DNA from: CAZMYM01 sp964620325
Lineage (GTDB): Bacteria; Bipolaricaulota; Bipolaricaulia; UBA7950; UBA9294
Direction: 5' to 3'
Assembly (NCBI GenBank): GCA_964620325.1
Contig: CAZUIM010000013.1
Span: 1 to 64,000, forward strand
DNA length: 64,000 nt
The position numbers were made by a program, and so were the translations under genes. The notes beneath the pieces are model-generated. The model searched no databases, was not told the DNA's origin, and saw nothing but the letters and a program-made list of their open reading frames with translations. This document shows positions 8,057 through 15,859 of this stretch, piece by piece (positions within the stretch are counted from its first letter, which is position 1; each line of letters begins with the position of its first letter).

Positions 8057-9099
8057 AGTCACTGATCGTCGCATCCACGCGGGAGGGAGCCGGGAAGACG
8101 AGTCTGCTGGTCGGTCTGTCGCAGGCCATAGGAAAGCGGTTTGGCTATGTCAAGCCGTTCGGCGATCGTCCGCTGTATCGAAAGAAGCGGTTGTGGGACT
8201 ACGACGCTTCCCTCTTCTTCACGCTGTTGGGGCTCGAAAAGGAGCCAGAGACGGCGAGCATCGGGTTCGACCACTCGAAGCTTCGGTATACCTACGACCG
8301 AACGTCGGCCTTCGATGCGTTGCGTGACAGCGTGAGCGCGGCGGGGCGGGACCGAGATGCGGTCATGATCGAGGGTGGGAAAGATCTGTCGTACGGAGCG
8401 TCCGTCTTTCTCGACCCGCTGACCGTCTCGAAGGAATTGGAGGTTCCCGTGTTGATCGTCGCCGGCGGTCCTGACGACGTGATCGCCGACGACTTGGCGT
8501 ACGTCAAACGGTTTGTCGGGACCGAAGAGAGTTGCGTCGCCGGCGCGATCATCAACAAGGTGACGCATCGGGACGATTTTCGTGAGATCCATCTTCCGGA
8601 GATCGAAGCGCTCGGGATCGACGTCCTCGGCGTGATTCCTCATCGCGATGAGCTTCAGACCCGCTCCGTTTCGACGATCGCCGATCGGTTGTTCGCCCGC
8701 GTCCTCGCGGGAGAGAGCGGACTGAGCAACACGATCCGGAACGTGGCGGTGGGCGCGATGTCGGTCGGTGCCGCGATGTCCGACGAGCTGATCCGTGCGC
8801 CGGGGAAGCTCGTCATCACGAGTGGCGATCGGAGTGACATGATCCTCGCGGCGATCGACGCAGGAGGGACGGCGGCGATCGTCCTGTCGAACAACATCGT
8901 CCCGCCGGCCCACGTCGTCTCTCGCGCCGGCGAGGCGGGGGTGCCATTGCTCCTCGTTCCCGGAGACACGTACGCGGTGGCTCTCCAGGTCGAGCGGATC
9001 GAACCCCTTCTGACGGCCGAAGATCACGCGAAGATCGATCTGCTCCGCGATCTGGTCAAGACGCACGTCGATCTCGAATCCGTCGATCGCCTCCTCTAG
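8053..9099 (+). CDS. P-loop/DRTGG-domain protein (phosphotransacetylase N-terminal-like)
   Basis: About 348 residues. The N-terminal half is a BioD/MinD-like P-loop domain (STREGAGKTSLL, residues 8-19). The C-terminal half (about 215-330) resembles the DRTGG domain found in the N-terminal part of long phosphotransacetylases, but the catalytic phosphotransacetylase domain is absent, so this is probably a regulatory or sensory protein rather than an enzyme of acetate formation. The TTG at 8053 overlaps the previous stop as TTGA, and AAGGAGGTGAA 8 nt upstream fixes this start even though the frame stays open further upstream. It closes the acetate/CoA operon and a 10-bp hairpin follows. Confidence 0.82.
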   Translation: MKSLIVASTREGAGKTSLLVGLSQAIGKRFGYVKPFGDRPLYRKKRLWDYDASLFFTLLGLEKEPETASIGFDHSKLRYTYDRTSAFDALRDSVSAAGRDRDAVMIEGGKDLSYGASVFLDPLTVSKELEVPVLIVAGGPDDVIADDLAYVKRFVGTEESCVAGAIINKVTHRDDFREIHLPEIEALGIDVLGVIPHRDELQTRSVSTIADRLFARVLAGESGLSNTIRNVAVGAMSVGAAMSDELIRAPGKLVITSGDRSDMILAAIDAGGTAAIVLSNNIVPPAHVVSRAGEAGVPLLLVPGDTYAVALQVERIEPLLTAEDHAKIDLLRDLVKTHVDLESVDRLL

Positions 9100-9126
9100 C
9101 CGACCCTCCCGGCGTCCCAAAAGGAA

Positions 9127-9158
9127 GGGAAGCCGCCCGTAGCCAGGCGCGGCTTCCC
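9127..9158 (+). terminator. hairpin terminator after the acetate/CoA operon
   Basis: GGGAAGCCGC (9127-9136) pairs perfectly with GCGGCTTCCC (9149-9158) around a 12-nt loop, 27 nt after the stop at 9099. No uridine run follows, so termination may be Rho-assisted or bidirectional; the next gene converges on it. Confidence 0.75.
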
Positions 9159-9202
9159 GATTCGGTTCACTTCCTATGACGTGCGTGGGTGAGGGGCCGC
9201 CG

Positions 9203-9218
9203 TCCTCGTCGGAGGACG
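9203..9218 (-). terminator. short hairpin after the ribbon-helix-helix gene
   Basis: GTCCTC and GAGGAC flank the loop GTCG directly after the stop of the minus-strand gene ending at 9221. There is no clear uridine tract, so its strength as a terminator is uncertain. Confidence 0.5.
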
Positions 9219-9220
9219 CG

Positions 9221-9394
9221 CTACGCCTTCTTCTCCTCACGCTCCAGATACTGGATGATTGCGTCGACCACGAGGTAGTTGATCGAGCGATCACGCATCT
9301 CGCCCAATTCGATTAGGCGCTCAACCGGCCTCTCCTCCATCTTCTTTTGGGGAATGTAGATCGACAGCTTGTCAAGGATTTCTTTCTTCGCCAC
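9221..9394 (-). CDS. small ribbon-helix-helix-like protein
   Basis: A 57-residue protein. An N-terminal segment with beta-strand potential (DKLSIYIPQ) is followed by two helices in the segment from VERLIEL to IIQYLER, the spacing typical of ribbon-helix-helix (CopG/Arc-like) DNA-binding proteins. I start it at GTG 9394 because AGGGGGT lies 6-7 nt upstream; a GTG at 9403 would leave no room for a ribosome site. No toxin gene adjoins it, so it looks like a stand-alone transcriptional regulator rather than an antitoxin. Targets are unknown; the divergent amidohydrolase or its own promoter in the roughly 300-bp upstream region are candidates. Confidence 0.72.
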   Translation of the reverse strand: MAKKEILDKLSIYIPQKKMEERPVERLIELGEMRDRSINYLVVDAIIQYLEREEKKA

Positions 9395-9692
9395 GCAATT
9401 CACCCCCTCTCCTCAAGTGTTGCGTCCATTGCAGACGTTGCCTTCGTTTCTCAGTGAATGCATGAGCGAGTCAAGCGTACCCCGAGGCGGCGAAAGTTCC
9501 ATGGAACCGCGCCGAAAGTAACATGCAAGAAGGATGGAAGACCGCGACGGAGGTCCGGCCGGCGATTCGGCCGCTTCGGTCGGGAATCGTGAGACCTCGC
9601 AGGCACCGTCGCTCGATTCACGGGCGCGGTCTCGCGGAGTTGCCTCGACACTACGTGCACTCTAGAATCCGCTCGATGAGGGAGGACGGGGG
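9395..9692. other. intergenic region between divergent genes
   Basis: It carries the amidohydrolase promoter at 9640-9668 and presumably the promoter of the small ribbon-helix-helix gene, for which I find no convincing hexamers. No gene is apparent. Confidence 0.5.
9640..9668 (+). promoter_or_regulatory. promoter of the amidohydrolase/glycosyltransferase operon
   Basis: -35 TTGCCT (9640-9645), 17-nt spacer, -10 TAGAAT (9663-9668). The expected start near 9675 leaves a short leader containing the GAGGGAGGAC ribosome site. Confidence 0.75.
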
Positions 9693-11195
9693 TTGATCCT
9701 ACACAACGGAGTTCTTCCGTCGCGTCCGGACGCGGATGCGCTCGCCGTCGAGGGCGCTCGGATCATCGCGGTCGGTTCCGAGGCGTCGGTCTCGGCGAGC
9801 CGTCCGGAGGACGAGGAGCGTCTCGACCTTCGAGGGCGAGCGGTCCTGCCCGGCTTCGTCGATGCACATCTGCACATCTTCCACACCGGGCTGGCGGCGA
9901 TCGGTTGGCGCGTCGATCTGACGGGACGGTCTCGCGAAGGGGTTCTCGAGCGTCTGTCGGCGGCGGCGGCCGAGCGCGGAACGTCGGCGTGGACGATCGG
10001 CACCGGCTGGGACGAAAGCGACTGGCCGGACGGGGGCTACTTGCAGCGCCGGGATCTCGATCGGCTCTCGACGACATCGCCGATCGGAGCGGTTCGCATC
10101 GACGGACACCTGTTGGTCGTCAACACGGAGGGGCTCCGGTTGGCGTCAGAGATGCTCCCCGAGGCCCTCCGCGGACCTCTGGTCGATTCGGACAGCGGCC
10201 AGATCCGGGAAGAGGCGTCGTGGGAGATCCTTCGATCGATCAGGCCTGACGAGACGGTTCTTTCCGATGCGTTCGCCGCCGCCGCGGCGCAATGCCATCG
10301 GCTCGGTGTCACCTCGGTACACACGATGACGCAGCCGGCGTGGGTTCCCGTCCTGATCAGCGCGGGAGATCGGAACCGCCTACGCGTTGCCGTCTACCAG
10401 CACGTGTCCTCCCCGGACGAGGTCGATCGGCTCCTCGCGCCGGATCGCTTCGACGGAACGTGGATCCGTTTCGGCGGTGTCAAGGCGTTCGCCGACGGGT
10501 CTCTTGGAGCGAAGAACGCCGCGGTGAGCGTCCCGTACACCGACGGCGGGAGCGGGGCGCTCAACCACACAGACGAGGCGATCGCGGAGATCGTCTCGCG
10601 GGCGGAAGCGCGGGGTTGGCAGACGGCGATCCATGCAATCGGCGATCGGGCGATCGAGCAGGTACTGCAAACGCACGTCTCGGTCGGGTCCTCCCCGGAG
10701 CGCCGTCACCGGATCGAGCACCTCGAACTCGCTTCACGGTCACAAATCGAGCGTGCCAGGGATCTCGGCCTCCATCTGTCGATGCAGCCCAATTTCATCG
10801 GGAACTGGTCCGGTCCCGGATCGATGAACGAGCGTCGTGTCGGCCGCGACCGCGACGAGCTGTCCGATCCGCTTCGGTCCGTCCTCGACGCCGGTGCGCC
10901 GCTCGCGTTCGGATCGGACGGGATGCCGGTCGCTCCGATCTACGGACTGGACTCGGCGGTCAACGGGCCGTACGCCGTCCAACGCGTGACCGTCGACGAG
11001 GCGATCGCGTGCTACACCGAGGGAGGAGCCCGCTTCTCGTTTGAGGAGGGGATCAAGGGGTGTCTCGAGGTCGGCGCGTACGCCGATCTCGTCGTCCTGG
11101 ACGAGGATCCACGACGGGACCCGGCGCGCCTCGGCGAGCGGCGGGTCGAGTGTGTCTACGTGGCCGGGAGATGCGTATACGCGGAGGAGGTCTAG
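9693..11195 (+). CDS. amidohydrolase family 3 protein (YtcJ-like)
   Basis: A 500-residue metal-dependent hydrolase of the amidohydrolase superfamily. GFVDAHLHIF near residue 55 carries the two N-terminal metal-binding histidines, HAIGDRAIEQVL supplies a later metal histidine, RIEHLEL another, and FGSDGMPV the catalytic aspartate. The C-terminal strand returns to the small beta-sandwich domain (ADLVVLDEDP). Family members are annotated as exoenzyme-regulatory or N-substituted amide hydrolases, but natural substrates are mostly unknown. The TTG start at 9693 is fixed by GAGGGAGGAC upstream. The glycosyltransferase ATG begins 1 nt after its stop, so they share an mRNA. No signal peptide is seen, so it is likely cytoplasmic. 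Confidence 0.88.
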   Translation: MILHNGVLPSRPDADALAVEGARIIAVGSEASVSASRPEDEERLDLRGRAVLPGFVDAHLHIFHTGLAAIGWRVDLTGRSREGVLERLSAAAAERGTSAWTIGTGWDESDWPDGGYLQRRDLDRLSTTSPIGAVRIDGHLLVVNTEGLRLASEMLPEALRGPLVDSDSGQIREEASWEILRSIRPDETVLSDAFAAAAAQCHRLGVTSVHTMTQPAWVPVLISAGDRNRLRVAVYQHVSSPDEVDRLLAPDRFDGTWIRFGGVKAFADGSLGAKNAAVSVPYTDGGSGALNHTDEAIAEIVSRAEARGWQTAIHAIGDRAIEQVLQTHVSVGSSPERRHRIEHLELASRSQIERARDLGLHLSMQPNFIGNWSGPGSMNERRVGRDRDELSDPLRSVLDAGAPLAFGSDGMPVAPIYGLDSAVNGPYAVQRVTVDEAIACYTEGGARFSFEEGIKGCLEVGAYADLVVLDEDPRRDPARLGERRVECVYVAGRCVYAEEV

Positions 11196-11196
11196 G

Positions 11197-12384
11197 ATGC
11201 GAATCGGTCTGTTCACCGACGCGTATCTGCCGGAGATCAGCGGGGTCAGCATTCTCGTCCGGCGGCTGCGGGACGAGTTGGAGCGACTCGGGCACGACGT
11301 GCTCGTCTACGCGCCGCGTTACGATCGGCCGTCGGACGACGAGCGAGGGGTGTTCCGATTTCGGGCCGGGCCGGTCTTCGCGTACAAGACGGCGAGGATG
11401 GCCGTTCCGTACAGCCGCGAGGCGGCGCGTACCTATCCGACGCTCGACCTGGTCCACAGCCACACGCCGTTCTCGCTCGCGTACGCGGGGTTCATGGCGT
11501 CGTATCGTCGCCGGATTCCGCACGTACAGACCTATCATACGTATCTGAGCCAGTACCGGCACTACGTCCCGCGGCCATTGCGGCCGACGGTGAAGGGTGC
11601 GGAGCGGTACTCGGCGTTGCTGTGCAACCGGTGCACCGTCGTCACCGTGCCGACGCGTTCGATCGAAGAGGAGTTGCGTCGGTTCGGCGTGAGGCGGCCG
11701 ATCTTTGCCCTTCCGTTCGGCCCGGACCTGACGCTCTACGACCGACCCACGGCCTGGTCGCCGCGAGTCGCACTCGGGATTCCGGACGATGCGATCGTCT
11801 ACTTGTACGCCGGGCGCGTCGCGTCCGAGAAGAACCTACGGTTCGTATTGGACGCGTTCGCGCTGATCCACGCCGAGGACGCAAGATCGGTCCTCGTTTT
11901 CGCCGGGGACGGTCCGCTTCGATCGACCCTCGCCGAGATTGGGGCGGCGACCGGACTTGCCGAGGGGCTGCGGTTTCCCGGATTCCTCGATCAGCGAAGA
12001 CTCGTCGACCTGTATCGGGAGAGCGACCTCTTCCTGTTCGCTTCGAAGACGGAGACGCAGGGGCTCGTACTGGTCGAGGCGATGGCGGGGGGAACGCCGG
12101 CCGTCGCCGTCGACGCACTCGGCGTGCGGGACGTCGTCCGAAACGGGGAAAATGGGGTTCTCGTCCCGGAAGACAGAGTGGTCTTCGCGCGTCGCGCGCT
12201 CGAGATCGTATCTTCCCCTTCGCGGCTCGCCCGACTCGCTGCCGGGGCGCGCGCAACGGCTGAAGAGATGTCGATTCAGGCGTCGACAGCGCGGTTGCTC
12301 GGCATCTACGAGGCCTGCCTGAGACTCCCGCTGCGAACGGGCGTGCGTCGTCGATCTTCCCGTGCGCGACGGAGACGGCGATGA
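11197..12384 (+). CDS. GT4-family glycosyltransferase, possibly diacylglycerol glucosyltransferase type
   Basis: A 395-residue GT-B retaining glycosyltransferase. The N-terminal domain begins MRIGLFTDAYLPEISGV and includes HSHTPFSLAYAGF and HTYLSQYRHYVP, a combination typical of bacterial 1,2-diacylglycerol 3-glucosyltransferases. The C-terminal donor-binding domain has AGRVASEKN and the EX7E motif in ETQGLVLVEAMAGG. The last 20 residues are strongly basic (RRRSSRARRRRR), which would suit contact with acidic membrane lipids. Start ATG 11197 is preceded by GGAGGAGG. Glycolipid synthesis is inferred; cell-wall or polysaccharide roles cannot be excluded. Its stop overlaps the ATG of a phosphofructokinase stub (ATGA). 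Confidence 0.87.
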   Translation: MRIGLFTDAYLPEISGVSILVRRLRDELERLGHDVLVYAPRYDRPSDDERGVFRFRAGPVFAYKTARMAVPYSREAARTYPTLDLVHSHTPFSLAYAGFMASYRRRIPHVQTYHTYLSQYRHYVPRPLRPTVKGAERYSALLCNRCTVVTVPTRSIEEELRRFGVRRPIFALPFGPDLTLYDRPTAWSPRVALGIPDDAIVYLYAGRVASEKNLRFVLDAFALIHAEDARSVLVFAGDGPLRSTLAEIGAATGLAEGLRFPGFLDQRRLVDLYRESDLFLFASKTETQGLVLVEAMAGGTPAVAVDALGVRDVVRNGENGVLVPEDRVVFARRALEIVSSPSRLARLAAGARATAEEMSIQASTARLLGIYEACLRLPLRTGVRRRSSRARRRRR

Positions 12385-12449
12385 GGATCGGTCAGGCGAT
12401 GGGCGGTGACGCGTCGGGAATGAACGCCGCGATCGACGGGATCTGCGAC
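12381..12449 (+). pseudogene. 5' stub of a 6-phosphofructokinase gene
   Basis: The ATG at 12381 overlaps the glycosyltransferase stop (ATGA) and has a ribosome site (GGAGAC). The first 22 codons read MRIGQAMGGDASGMNAAIDG, which closely follows the invariant nucleotide-binding N-terminus of PfkA-type phosphofructokinases ([20 protein letters not shown]). After about codon 23 the similarity stops completely, although the frame stays open to 12596, antisense to the end of glmS. A full enzyme needs about 320 residues, so the product cannot be active. Either the rest was deleted when glmS came to lie here, or the contig is misjoined. Confidence 0.6.
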
Positions 12450-12475
12450 AACGTCTCTCCGATTCGCTCGGATTC

Positions 12476-12494
12476 CCGCGCACTCAGCGCGCGG
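12476..12494 (-). terminator. hairpin just after glmS
   Basis: CCGCGC (12476-12481) pairs with GCGCGG (12489-12494) around a 7-nt loop, 1 nt past the glmS stop codon on the minus strand. No uridine run follows. It separates glmS from the convergent glycosyltransferase operon. Confidence 0.6.
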
Positions 12495-12495
12495 C

Positions 12496-14322
12496 TCACT
12501 CCACGGTCACCGTCTTGGCCAGGTTGCGCGGCTGATCGACGTCCGTTCCGCGCCAGACGGCCGTGTGGTAGGCGAGAAGCTGTAGCGGGATCGTGAACAG
12601 GATCGGGCGCGAGATCCCATCGATCCGCGGCACCGAGATCACGGCGTCGGCGACCCGCGCAAGCGAGGGTTCGTTCGTACGGTCGGTCACGACGATGACG
12701 AATCCGTTCCTCGCCTTGACCTCTTCGATGTTGCCGAGCACCTTCTCGTAGGCGACGCCCTCCGACAGCAGGAACACGACCGGGGTCTCGTCGTCGATCA
12801 GGGCAATCGGTCCGTGTTTCATCTCCCCGGCCGGGTATGCCTCGGCGTGAATGTAGGAGATCTCCTTCAGCTTGAGTGCGCCCTCGAGGGCGATGGGGAA
12901 GAGGGGGCCTCGGGCGAGGAAGAGAACGTCGGCCGCCCCGTGGAGCCGCTCGGCCAGTCGATGAATCTCGGCCTCCGCCTGTAGCCCTTCGGTGATCCGT
13001 CCGGGGAGCAGCGACATGGCCGCGATCTCCGACTCGATTTGGTCGCCCGATCCCTCCGATCTTCGACGGGCGAGTTCGAGGCCGAGCAGGCCGAGGACGG
13101 CGATCTGCGCGGTGAACGTCTTCGTCGCGGCGACGCCGATCTCGACGCCGGCGCGTGTGTAGACGCTCACGTCCGCTTCGCGATCGATCGTCGAGTGCTC
13201 GTTGTTGACGACGGCGACGACGCGCGCTCCCCGCTCGCGGGCCCGCCGGACGGCCATCAGCGTGTCGATCGTCTCACCAGATTGCGAGACGGCGACGACC
13301 AGCGTCTTCTCGGTGACGTGAGGTCGGCGGATACGGAACTCCGACGCGATCATCGCCTGAATCGGAACCGGGAGAACCTCCTCCCAGAGGTACTCGGCGG
13401 TGAGCGACGCGTGGTAGGCGGTTCCGCACGCGACGAAGTAGACGTGTTCGAACTCGGCCGCGGCCGCGCCCAGCGGCTCGAGATCGATGAACAGACCGCC
13501 GTGATCGGTCTTCTCTCGGACCGATTCTCCGACGGCACGCGCCTGTTCGTGGATCTCTTTCAGCATGAAGTGCTTGTAGCCGGCCTTCTGGATCGAGACC
13601 GGATCGACGGAGACCCGATGCGGCGGTCGCTTGACCTCGCGTCCATCGAAATCGAAGAGCCTGATCCCGGCGCGCGTCAACTCCGCGACCTCGTCGTCGG
13701 CGAGGAAATGAACGTCGGTCGTTCGGCCGAGGAGGGCCGGGATGTCGGAGCAGGCATAGCCTCCGGACGGCCCCATTCCGACGACGAGTGGGCTCCCGCG
13801 ACGTGCGACGAAGATTCTGTCCGGTGTTTCGGAACTGAGCACTGCGACAGCGAACGCGCCGTCTGCCTGAGCGACGGCGGCGATGATCGCGTCACGAAGA
13901 TCGCGATCGGCGGCGTTGGCCTCGATCAGGTGTGCGAGAACCTCGGTGTCCGTCTCCGACGCGAATCGATGCCCTTCGGCGATCAGGCGCTCACGGAGGA
14001 CGTTGTGATTCTCGATGATTCCGTTGTGGACGACGGCGATTTTCCCCTCGCAGTCGAGGTGCGGATGCGCGTTCTCCTCGCTCGGAGCGCCGTGGGTCGC
14101 CCAGCGGGTATGGCCGATCCCGACGGTCGCCGAGATCGATTCGCTTCGAAGGTCGGCCTCGAGCTCCTTGACCTTCCCGGCCCGGCGATACCGAAGGATG
14201 CGGTTCCCTTCGAGAACGGCGATGCCGGCGGAATCGTAGCCACGATACTCGAGGCGTTTCAGGCCGCTTACGAGGAAGGGAACGACTCGCTCATCTCCGA
14301 TGCAGCCGATGATTCCGCACAT
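12496..14322 (-). CDS. glmS: glutamine--fructose-6-phosphate aminotransferase (isomerizing)
   Basis: Makes glucosamine-6-phosphate from fructose-6-phosphate and glutamine, the first step towards UDP-GlcNAc for peptidoglycan and lipid sugars. The 608-residue protein begins MCGIIGCIG, exposing the nucleophilic Cys2 of class II glutamine amidotransferases after Met removal; YRGYDSAGIAV and the GHTRWATHG motif follow. Residues about 280-608 form two SIS sugar-isomerase domains (CGTAYHASL, SQSGETIDTL) and end in DQPRNLAKTVTVE, typical of the family. The frame is open further upstream, but the ATG at 14322 is required by the family N-terminus. I see no glmS ribozyme in the short leader, because the promoter lies only about 20 nt upstream. 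Confidence 0.97.
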   Translation of the reverse strand: MCGIIGCIGDERVVPFLVSGLKRLEYRGYDSAGIAVLEGNRILRYRRAGKVKELEADLRSESISATVGIGHTRWATHGAPSEENAHPHLDCEGKIAVVHNGIIENHNVLRERLIAEGHRFASETDTEVLAHLIEANAADRDLRDAIIAAVAQADGAFAVAVLSSETPDRIFVARRGSPLVVGMGPSGGYACSDIPALLGRTTDVHFLADDEVAELTRAGIRLFDFDGREVKRPPHRVSVDPVSIQKAGYKHFMLKEIHEQARAVGESVREKTDHGGLFIDLEPLGAAAAEFEHVYFVACGTAYHASLTAEYLWEEVLPVPIQAMIASEFRIRRPHVTEKTLVVAVSQSGETIDTLMAVRRARERGARVVAVVNNEHSTIDREADVSVYTRAGVEIGVAATKTFTAQIAVLGLLGLELARRRSEGSGDQIESEIAAMSLLPGRITEGLQAEAEIHRLAERLHGAADVLFLARGPLFPIALEGALKLKEISYIHAEAYPAGEMKHGPIALIDDETPVVFLLSEGVAYEKVLGNIEEVKARNGFVIVVTDRTNEPSLARVADAVISVPRIDGISRPILFTIPLQLLAYHTAVWRGTDVDQPRNLAKTVTVE

Positions 14323-14343
14323 CTCGATCACCCGTGAGTCGGA

Positions 14344-14372
14344 AGTGTACCTGGGGGCACTGGAATGTCCAA
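14344..14372 (-). promoter_or_regulatory. glmS promoter
   Basis: On the minus strand: -35 TTGGAC (14372-14367), 17-nt spacer, -10 TACACT (14349-14344). It is back-to-back with the bfn promoter, with 7 bp between the two -35 elements. Confidence 0.75.
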
Positions 14373-14379
14373 ACGGCCG

Positions 14380-14408
14380 TTGCCTGCGGCGACTTCGACC
14401 GCTATACT
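14380..14408 (+). promoter_or_regulatory. promoter of the bifunctional nuclease gene
   Basis: -35 TTGCCT (14380-14385), 17-nt spacer, -10 TATACT (14403-14408). The predicted transcript starts near 14415, directly before the GAAGGAGG ribosome site, which confirms the ATG at 14430. Confidence 0.82.
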
Positions 14409-14429
14409 GCCTCACCGAAGGAGGACGAG

Positions 14430-14927
14430 ATGCGGGAAGTCGTGATCAAGGCATTGCTGGTCGATCCGTCGAACAACTCCCCCGTCGTGCTCCTGAAAGA
14501 TCGCGAGTCGAGGAAGGCCCTTCCCATTTGGATAGGAGACGCCGAGGCGATTTCGATTGCGTTCGGCCTTCAAACGGAGGACTTCCCACGGCCGCTGACG
14601 CATGCGCTCATGAAGGCGATGATCGAAGACCTCCATGCGAGCGTGGAGCGCGTCGTCATCAAAGGGATGAAGGATGGGACGTACTTCGCCTCGATCTTCG
14701 TGACGGACGACCAAGGGGAGACGCTCGAGTTCGACGCACGTCCGTCCGACTCGCTCGCGCTCTCCCTTCGGGTCGGCTGCCCGATCTACATCGACGAGGA
14801 GGTCTTCGAGACCGCCTCGATCGAGTCTCCGTTCGCGGAGGAAGACGAGTTCGGCGATTTCGTGGAATACGAGCTCGATCTCGGCGAGTTCCGGCGCAGA
14901 AGCCACGAAGAGGACGACGCAGACTGA
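14430..14927 (+). CDS. bifunctional nuclease (BFN/DUF151) family protein
   Basis: A 165-residue member of the DUF151 family, single-domain proteins described as having both RNase and DNase activity in plants and widespread in bacteria with an undefined role. Recognisable segments are the N-terminal strand MREVVIKALLVDPSNNSPVV, then LPIWIGDAEA near residue 32, RPLTHALM, and the highly conserved ARPSDSLALSLR near 105-116. The acidic C-terminal tail (HEEDDAD) is variable in the family. The start is fixed by a ribosome site 5 nt upstream and a promoter that excludes longer versions. It is monocistronic and converges on the LolA-like gene. Confidence 0.9.
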   Translation: MREVVIKALLVDPSNNSPVVLLKDRESRKALPIWIGDAEAISIAFGLQTEDFPRPLTHALMKAMIEDLHASVERVVIKGMKDGTYFASIFVTDDQGETLEFDARPSDSLALSLRVGCPIYIDEEVFETASIESPFAEEDEFGDFVEYELDLGEFRRRSHEEDDAD

Positions 14928-14935
14928 TCGGTCGT

Positions 14936-15786
14936 CAACCGCGGAGAATCTCGACCCCGCGCGGCAGCGTCAGAACGTCTTCCTCGGTCAGCCCTTGATC
15001 GACGCTGATGCGCTGAATCTGCACGGTCTTCTCGCGTTGGCCATCGCTGAAGAAGACGACCTTCTGAACGAGATACGACTCGCGATCGATCCAGATCATT
15101 CGGGCGAGCTTCCCCGACTTGGCGTCGCGGGCCTCCAAGATGTACTCGCCTCGGATCGAGCTTTCGACGGTGGCATCGCCGATGAAGCTGGCGTCGAGCT
15201 CCGGTTCGGAATCGTCACAGACGCCCCGAGAGAAGGACGGTAGCACGTAGCAATCGTCGGCGGTCAGCGTCCCTCTCAGGGTCACCGCAGTGGAGAAGGC
15301 GTCGGCCGTGAACGCCGGGACGCTCTGGAGTACTTGGAGCGTGAGCCTCCCTGCAGTCCAGTCCTCGCGAAGCTGTGCGAGGTCGAGGCTCGCGAGACCG
15401 ACGGCGGCGAGGGGAACGCCGACCCAGCGCTTCACGACGGCCAATCCCTCGGACGGCGTGTAGTGGGTAAGAAGATCGTTTTCCACCGTGAATACCTGGC
15501 CTTCCAGGCCCGCGGGATCGAGGTACCGGACCGACAGGGCGGCGAGGGGCCGGTTCAACAGCCGGACGACCATCCGGACGCTCGGCCGAGACGGCGAATT
15601 CTCCGTTACCTCGACGACGGCTTCGAGGTCCTCGATCCTGGAGAACGCGTTCTCGACGCGCCAGATCAGCCCGTCGACCTCCGCAGGAGGGTGCTCCTCG
15701 AAGAGATAGTGATCGATTGCGGCGACGGCGACGATGAGAGAGACAAAGACGCCGATCGCCAGCAAGATGATGCTTTGATTGTTCAT
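14936..15786 (-). CDS. LolA/RseB-like lipoprotein-carrier-fold protein with N-terminal membrane anchor
   Basis: A 283-residue protein starting with one hydrophobic segment (residues 5-23, IILLAIGVFVSLIVAVAAI) that acts as a signal anchor or uncleaved signal peptide. The rest looks like the LolA/RseB half-barrel: repeated amphipathic strands (RMVVRLLNRPLAALSVRYLDP), and late in the protein ARMIWIDRESYLVQKVVFFS with the pattern outer-membrane lipoprotein carriers and related sensors share. Function could be lipoprotein or lipid handling at the cell surface, or signal sensing. Two cysteines (near 199 and 210) could form a disulfide. The ATG lies 8 nt after a TATAAT box, so the mRNA should be almost leaderless; no ribosome site is present. 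Confidence 0.72.
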
Positions 15787-15802
15787 CGGAGGCGATTATA
15801 AT
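15775..15802 (+). promoter_or_regulatory. pgk promoter
   Basis: -35 TTGATT (15775-15780), 16-nt spacer, -10 TATAAT (15797-15802). The -10 shares the octamer ATTATAAT with the divergent promoter on the other strand. Confidence 0.75.
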
Positions 15803-15823
15803 CCCGTTCTGAAGGGCATTCAA
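15795..15823 (-). promoter_or_regulatory. promoter of the LolA-like gene, overlapping the pgk promoter
   Basis: On the minus strand: -35 TTGAAT (15823-15818), 17-nt spacer, -10 TATAAT (15800-15795). The predicted start is within 1-3 nt of the ATG at 15786. Confidence 0.75.
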
Positions 15824-15859
15824 ACTGCGTCTACGCATCACAAAGGAGAGACTGGATCG

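Noticed and set aside
3990..8074. Very long minus-strand open frames opposite the acetate operon
   Set aside because: They are antisense to genes with clear motifs, and their Arg/Asp/Pro-rich sequences match no family; GC-rich codon use produces them.
9446..9474. Promoter for the ribbon-helix-helix gene using TTGACT on the minus strand
   Set aside because: The -35-like hexamer has no acceptable -10 at 16-18 nt.
14320..14430. glmS ribozyme in the glmS leader
   Set aside because: The promoter leaves only about 20 nt of leader, too short for the ribozyme.
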